DNA of 16,124 bases from a bacterium UBP11_UBA4055 (GTDB lineage Bacteria > UBA4055), in the NCBI GenBank assembly GCA_002382735.1, contig DFZN01000067.1, positions 1-16,124 of the forward strand. Direction: 5' to 3'. Positions 14,365-16,124 of the stretch are shown piece by piece; positions within the stretch are counted from its first letter, which is position 1; every line of letters starts with the position of its first letter. The notes under the pieces are model-generated. The model saw only the letters and a program-made list of their open reading frames with translations. It ran no database searches and had not been told where the DNA came from. Position numbers and translations under genes: made by a program.

Positions 14365-14731
14365 ATGACTTTGAAGATTTCAGTTGATGATGAGCTTCTA
14401 ATTGAAGCTCAAAAAATATCGGGTCTTTCTACAAAAAAAAGACACTGTTAACATAGCATTGCGCGAATTCATCCTTCATCACAGGCAGGAAGAGATTATT
14501 GATATGTTCGGTTCTGTCGAGTATGAAAAGGAATATGATTATAAGAAAATAAGAACAAAGCACAGAACAAGAACTAATATTATTGAGAAAGCTGTAGGAG
14601 CTTATTTCGATACATTGGACGAGGCGATTTCTGATAAACGGATTGACGAAGTAAATAAAGGTAATGCCGAAGTATTTACGCTTGATCAGGTTGCTAAAAG
14701 TCTCGGGTTGAAAAGAGGCTTATTGAAATAA
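14365..14731 (+). pseudogene. Frameshifted chimeric antitoxin (VapB-like N-part, ribbon-helix-helix C-part)
   Basis: The ATG at 14365 has a strong AGGGAGG seven bases upstream and reads MTLKISVDDELLIEAQKISG, the start of VapB/DUF2191-type antitoxins. In this frame it ends after 28 residues. An A8 tract (14433-14440) carries one base too many: with A7 the frame would continue as STKKDTVNIALREF and on to EIIDMFGSVEYEKEYDYK, the normal VapB ending, giving 121 residues in all. Instead of stopping there, the frame continues into TRTNIIEKAVGAYFDTLDEA and an ending TLDQVAKSLGLKRG. That part resembles the C-terminal half of RelB/ParD-like ribbon-helix-helix antitoxins. The gene thus seems to be a fusion of two antitoxins, and neither a PIN-domain nor a RelE-type toxin follows. 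RNA polymerase slippage on A8 could still yield some full product. A TTG at 14402 could start the downstream frame but has no family match at its N-terminus. Confidence 0.6.
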
Positions 14732-14783
14732 TGAAAGGAATAAAATAAATGAAGGATTGCTTGCATAATCGTAATAAATAGTT

Positions 14784-14839
14784 TATATTTGTTGCGTTAA
14801 ATGTACTAATAGTAAATTACACGGGTTAAAAGTAAACTA
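14784..14839 (+). promoter_or_regulatory. Candidate abiE promoter and direct-repeat operator
   Basis: TATATTTG (14784-14791) fits both a -10-like element and the TAnnTTTG form used in Bacteroidetes. Downstream, GTTAAATGTA (14796-14805) and GTTAAAAGTA (14825-14834) match at nine of ten bases, 29 bases apart. AGTAAA also recurs at 14811 and 14831, exactly 20 bases apart. AbiEi antitoxins are known to repress their own operon by binding repeats in the promoter. No Shine-Dalgarno precedes the abiEi ATG; the leader is A-rich. Confidence 0.35.
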
Positions 14840-14841
14840 AA

Positions 14842-15597
14842 ATGACTAAAATAAGTAAATTGATATCGGGATGGACGAAGGGTACTATAAGGACTTCGAG
14901 TGCTTTTAAGAATGAAGGTGTGAGTAATGAGTTGGTCAGGCGTTATTTGCAGAGTAACTGGATACAAAAAGTCGGTAACGAAGCCTACAAGCTATTTGGC
15001 GATGAAATTGATTTTTTCGGAGCGACTCAGGCTTTGCAGGAACAAATGGGCAAGAGTGTCAGAATCGGTGGAAAGTCAGCTTTGTCAATTCTCGGATATG
15101 CGCATTATTTGCCTCAGAATAAGGTAATATCTCATTTGTATGGAAAGTATAAAGAAAATCTGCCGGCATGGTTTTTTCAATATGAATGGAAGGATAACTA
15201 CAAATACCATACAACTAATATGTTCGATGTTGATTTAAACGGCTTTATGACGGAAATAAATCATAACGGACTTCCGGTTAAGATATCTTCACCAGAACTT
15301 GCTATGTTTGAAATGCTTTACCTTATACCTTCAGATCAAAGTTTTCAAGAGGCTTTTCTTATTATAGAGAATTTGAGGACTCTGAGAGCTGAAAAAGTTC
15401 AGACACTATTAGAGAAATGTAAATCTGTAAAGGTAAAAAGGCTGGTATTGTTTATGCTTGAAGAAAATGAACAGGACTATTTCGGCTCGATAGATGTCAC
15501 TAAAGTTAATCTTGGTTCTGGTAAAAGGATGATAGTTAAAAGCGGCAAGTACAATTCCAAATATCAGATAACCATTCCGGCGGACTTACATGATTGA
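14842..15597 (+). CDS. abiEi: AbiEi-family antitoxin and transcription regulator
   Basis: The 251 residues fit the AbiEi antitoxin of type IV AbiE systems, which protect against phage by abortive infection. Residues 1-75 form the winged-helix DNA-binding part, with LVRRYLQSNWIQKVGNEAYKLF resembling the recognition helix and wing of this family. The segment GGKSALSILGYAHYLPQ (77-93) and the SSPELAMFEMLYLIP block (about 149-163) match the C-terminal domain that opposes the toxin. The remainder is a mixed helical region with a basic tail. The stop overlaps the abiEii start by eight bases, as is usual for the pair, and both are presumably controlled by AbiEi itself. The ATG at 14842 lacks a Shine-Dalgarno; no better in-frame start is apparent. 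Confidence 0.8.
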   Translation: MTKISKLISGWTKGTIRTSSAFKNEGVSNELVRRYLQSNWIQKVGNEAYKLFGDEIDFFGATQALQEQMGKSVRIGGKSALSILGYAHYLPQNKVISHLYGKYKENLPAWFFQYEWKDNYKYHTTNMFDVDLNGFMTEINHNGLPVKISSPELAMFEMLYLIPSDQSFQEAFLIIENLRTLRAEKVQTLLEKCKSVKVKRLVLFMLEENEQDYFGSIDVTKVNLGSGKRMIVKSGKYNSKYQITIPADLHD

Positions 15598-16124
15598 AGA
15601 TACTTCATATATAAAGCAGGCAGATCTTCTTTTAGATGTGATTCCGTTTCTAAGAAAAGAAACAGATTTTGCGTTAAAAGGCGGAACGGCTATAAACTTT
15701 TTCGTAAGGAACTTGCCGAGACTGTCGGTCGATATTGATCTAACTTATCTTGTTATAAACCAGCGCGAGGACGCTTTGAGAGAAATAAGTGAATTTCTTT
15801 TGAGGTTATCTGATTCTGTTTTAAAAAGTAATTCAAAAATTAAAACGAAGTTTAAAAAATCGGCTAATCTGAATGAAAAACTATACTTGATATCAGAGGA
15901 AGCTACTATAAAGATCGAGCCTAATTTAATTCTAAGAGGCAGTGTTTATCCAGTTCAAATTTTAAGTCTATGTGATAAGGGTAAAAACGATTTTGAAAAG
16001 AATGTTAATGTACAATCACTTTCAACACCTGATTTATACGGGAGTAAAATCTGCGCTGCATTAGACAGGCAGCATCCGAGAGATCTTTTTGATGTGAAGC
16101 TTTTATTAGAAAACGAAGGACTCG
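15590..16124 (+). CDS. abiEii: AbiEii-family nucleotidyltransferase toxin, 3' end outside window
   Basis: The first 178 residues of an AbiEii/AbiGii-type toxin, a DNA polymerase beta-like nucleotidyltransferase. The active-site pattern is clear: LKGGTAIN (29-36) contains the GG[T/S] loop, and SVDIDLTY (46-53) holds the metal-binding Asp48 and Asp50. IKIEPN (107-112) probably supplies the third acidic residue, Glu110. The family block LYGSKICAALDRQHPRDLFDV (149-169) carries Lys153, Asp159, Arg160 and the RD of the DUF1814 signature. AbiEii proteins are usually near 300 residues, so about 100-130 more are expected beyond the window. The ATG at 15590-15592 overlaps the antitoxin end by eight bases in a different frame, so the toxin is made from the same message. 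Nothing visible is broken in this part. Confidence 0.85.
   Translation, partial: MIEDTSYIKQADLLLDVIPFLRKETDFALKGGTAINFFVRNLPRLSVDIDLTYLVINQREDALREISEFLLRLSDSVLKSNSKIKTKFKKSANLNEKLYLISEEATIKIEPNLILRGSVYPVQILSLCDKGKNDFEKNVNVQSLSTPDLYGSKICAALDRQHPRDLFDVKLLLENEGL

Noticed and set aside
1..16124. CRISPR arrays, tRNA or rRNA genes, intact insertion sequences
   Set aside because: No regularly spaced identical repeats, no cloverleaf or rRNA signatures, and no transposase with terminal inverted repeats were seen in the read-through.

Overview
The window looks like chromosomal DNA of a diderm (Gram-negative type) bacterium with moderate GC. Single copies of housekeeping-type genes sit beside a defence-gene region. 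A secreted repeat protein, an HlyD-type adaptor and the remnant of a protein with an outer-membrane-like C-terminus point to an outer membrane. The lineage cannot be fixed from sequence alone. A member of the FCB superphylum or a related uncultured phylum is a weak guess, based on the style of the repeat protein.

Left part (1-1754): two decayed, internally deleted copies of a DUF1670-type protein lie head to tail (2-678). An intact UPF0316 (YebE-like) membrane protein follows (757-1338). On the minus strand is a dead gene that still encodes a signal peptide and a beta-barrel-like C-terminal strand, but has lost its start codon and carries an in-frame stop (1369-1677).

Middle part (1755-9623, all minus strand): a compact operon runs coaE (dephospho-CoA kinase), HlyD-family membrane fusion protein, ABC exporter half-transporter 1, ABC exporter half-transporter 2. 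Gaps are 15 and 1 bases, then an 11-base overlap. Upstream is a large secreted protein with HEAT-like repeats followed by 13 GxDxY motifs, mostly 26-27 residues apart. This is the least described protein architecture in the window.

Right part (9760-16124, all plus strand): a defence region. HsdR (EcoEI-like type I restriction subunit) is translationally coupled to HsdS. No hsdM is present in the window, and an AT-rich gene for a GIY-YIG-like protein follows hsdS directly. Beyond it lie a short duplicated scrap of the hsdS 3' end, a chimeric antitoxin gene broken by one extra A in an A8 tract and without a toxin, and an AbiEi/AbiEii toxin-antitoxin pair whose toxin runs off the window. The hsdS recognition domains are far more AT-rich than its conserved spacers, which fits domain exchange. 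Together these signs show a locus that has been rearranged repeatedly.
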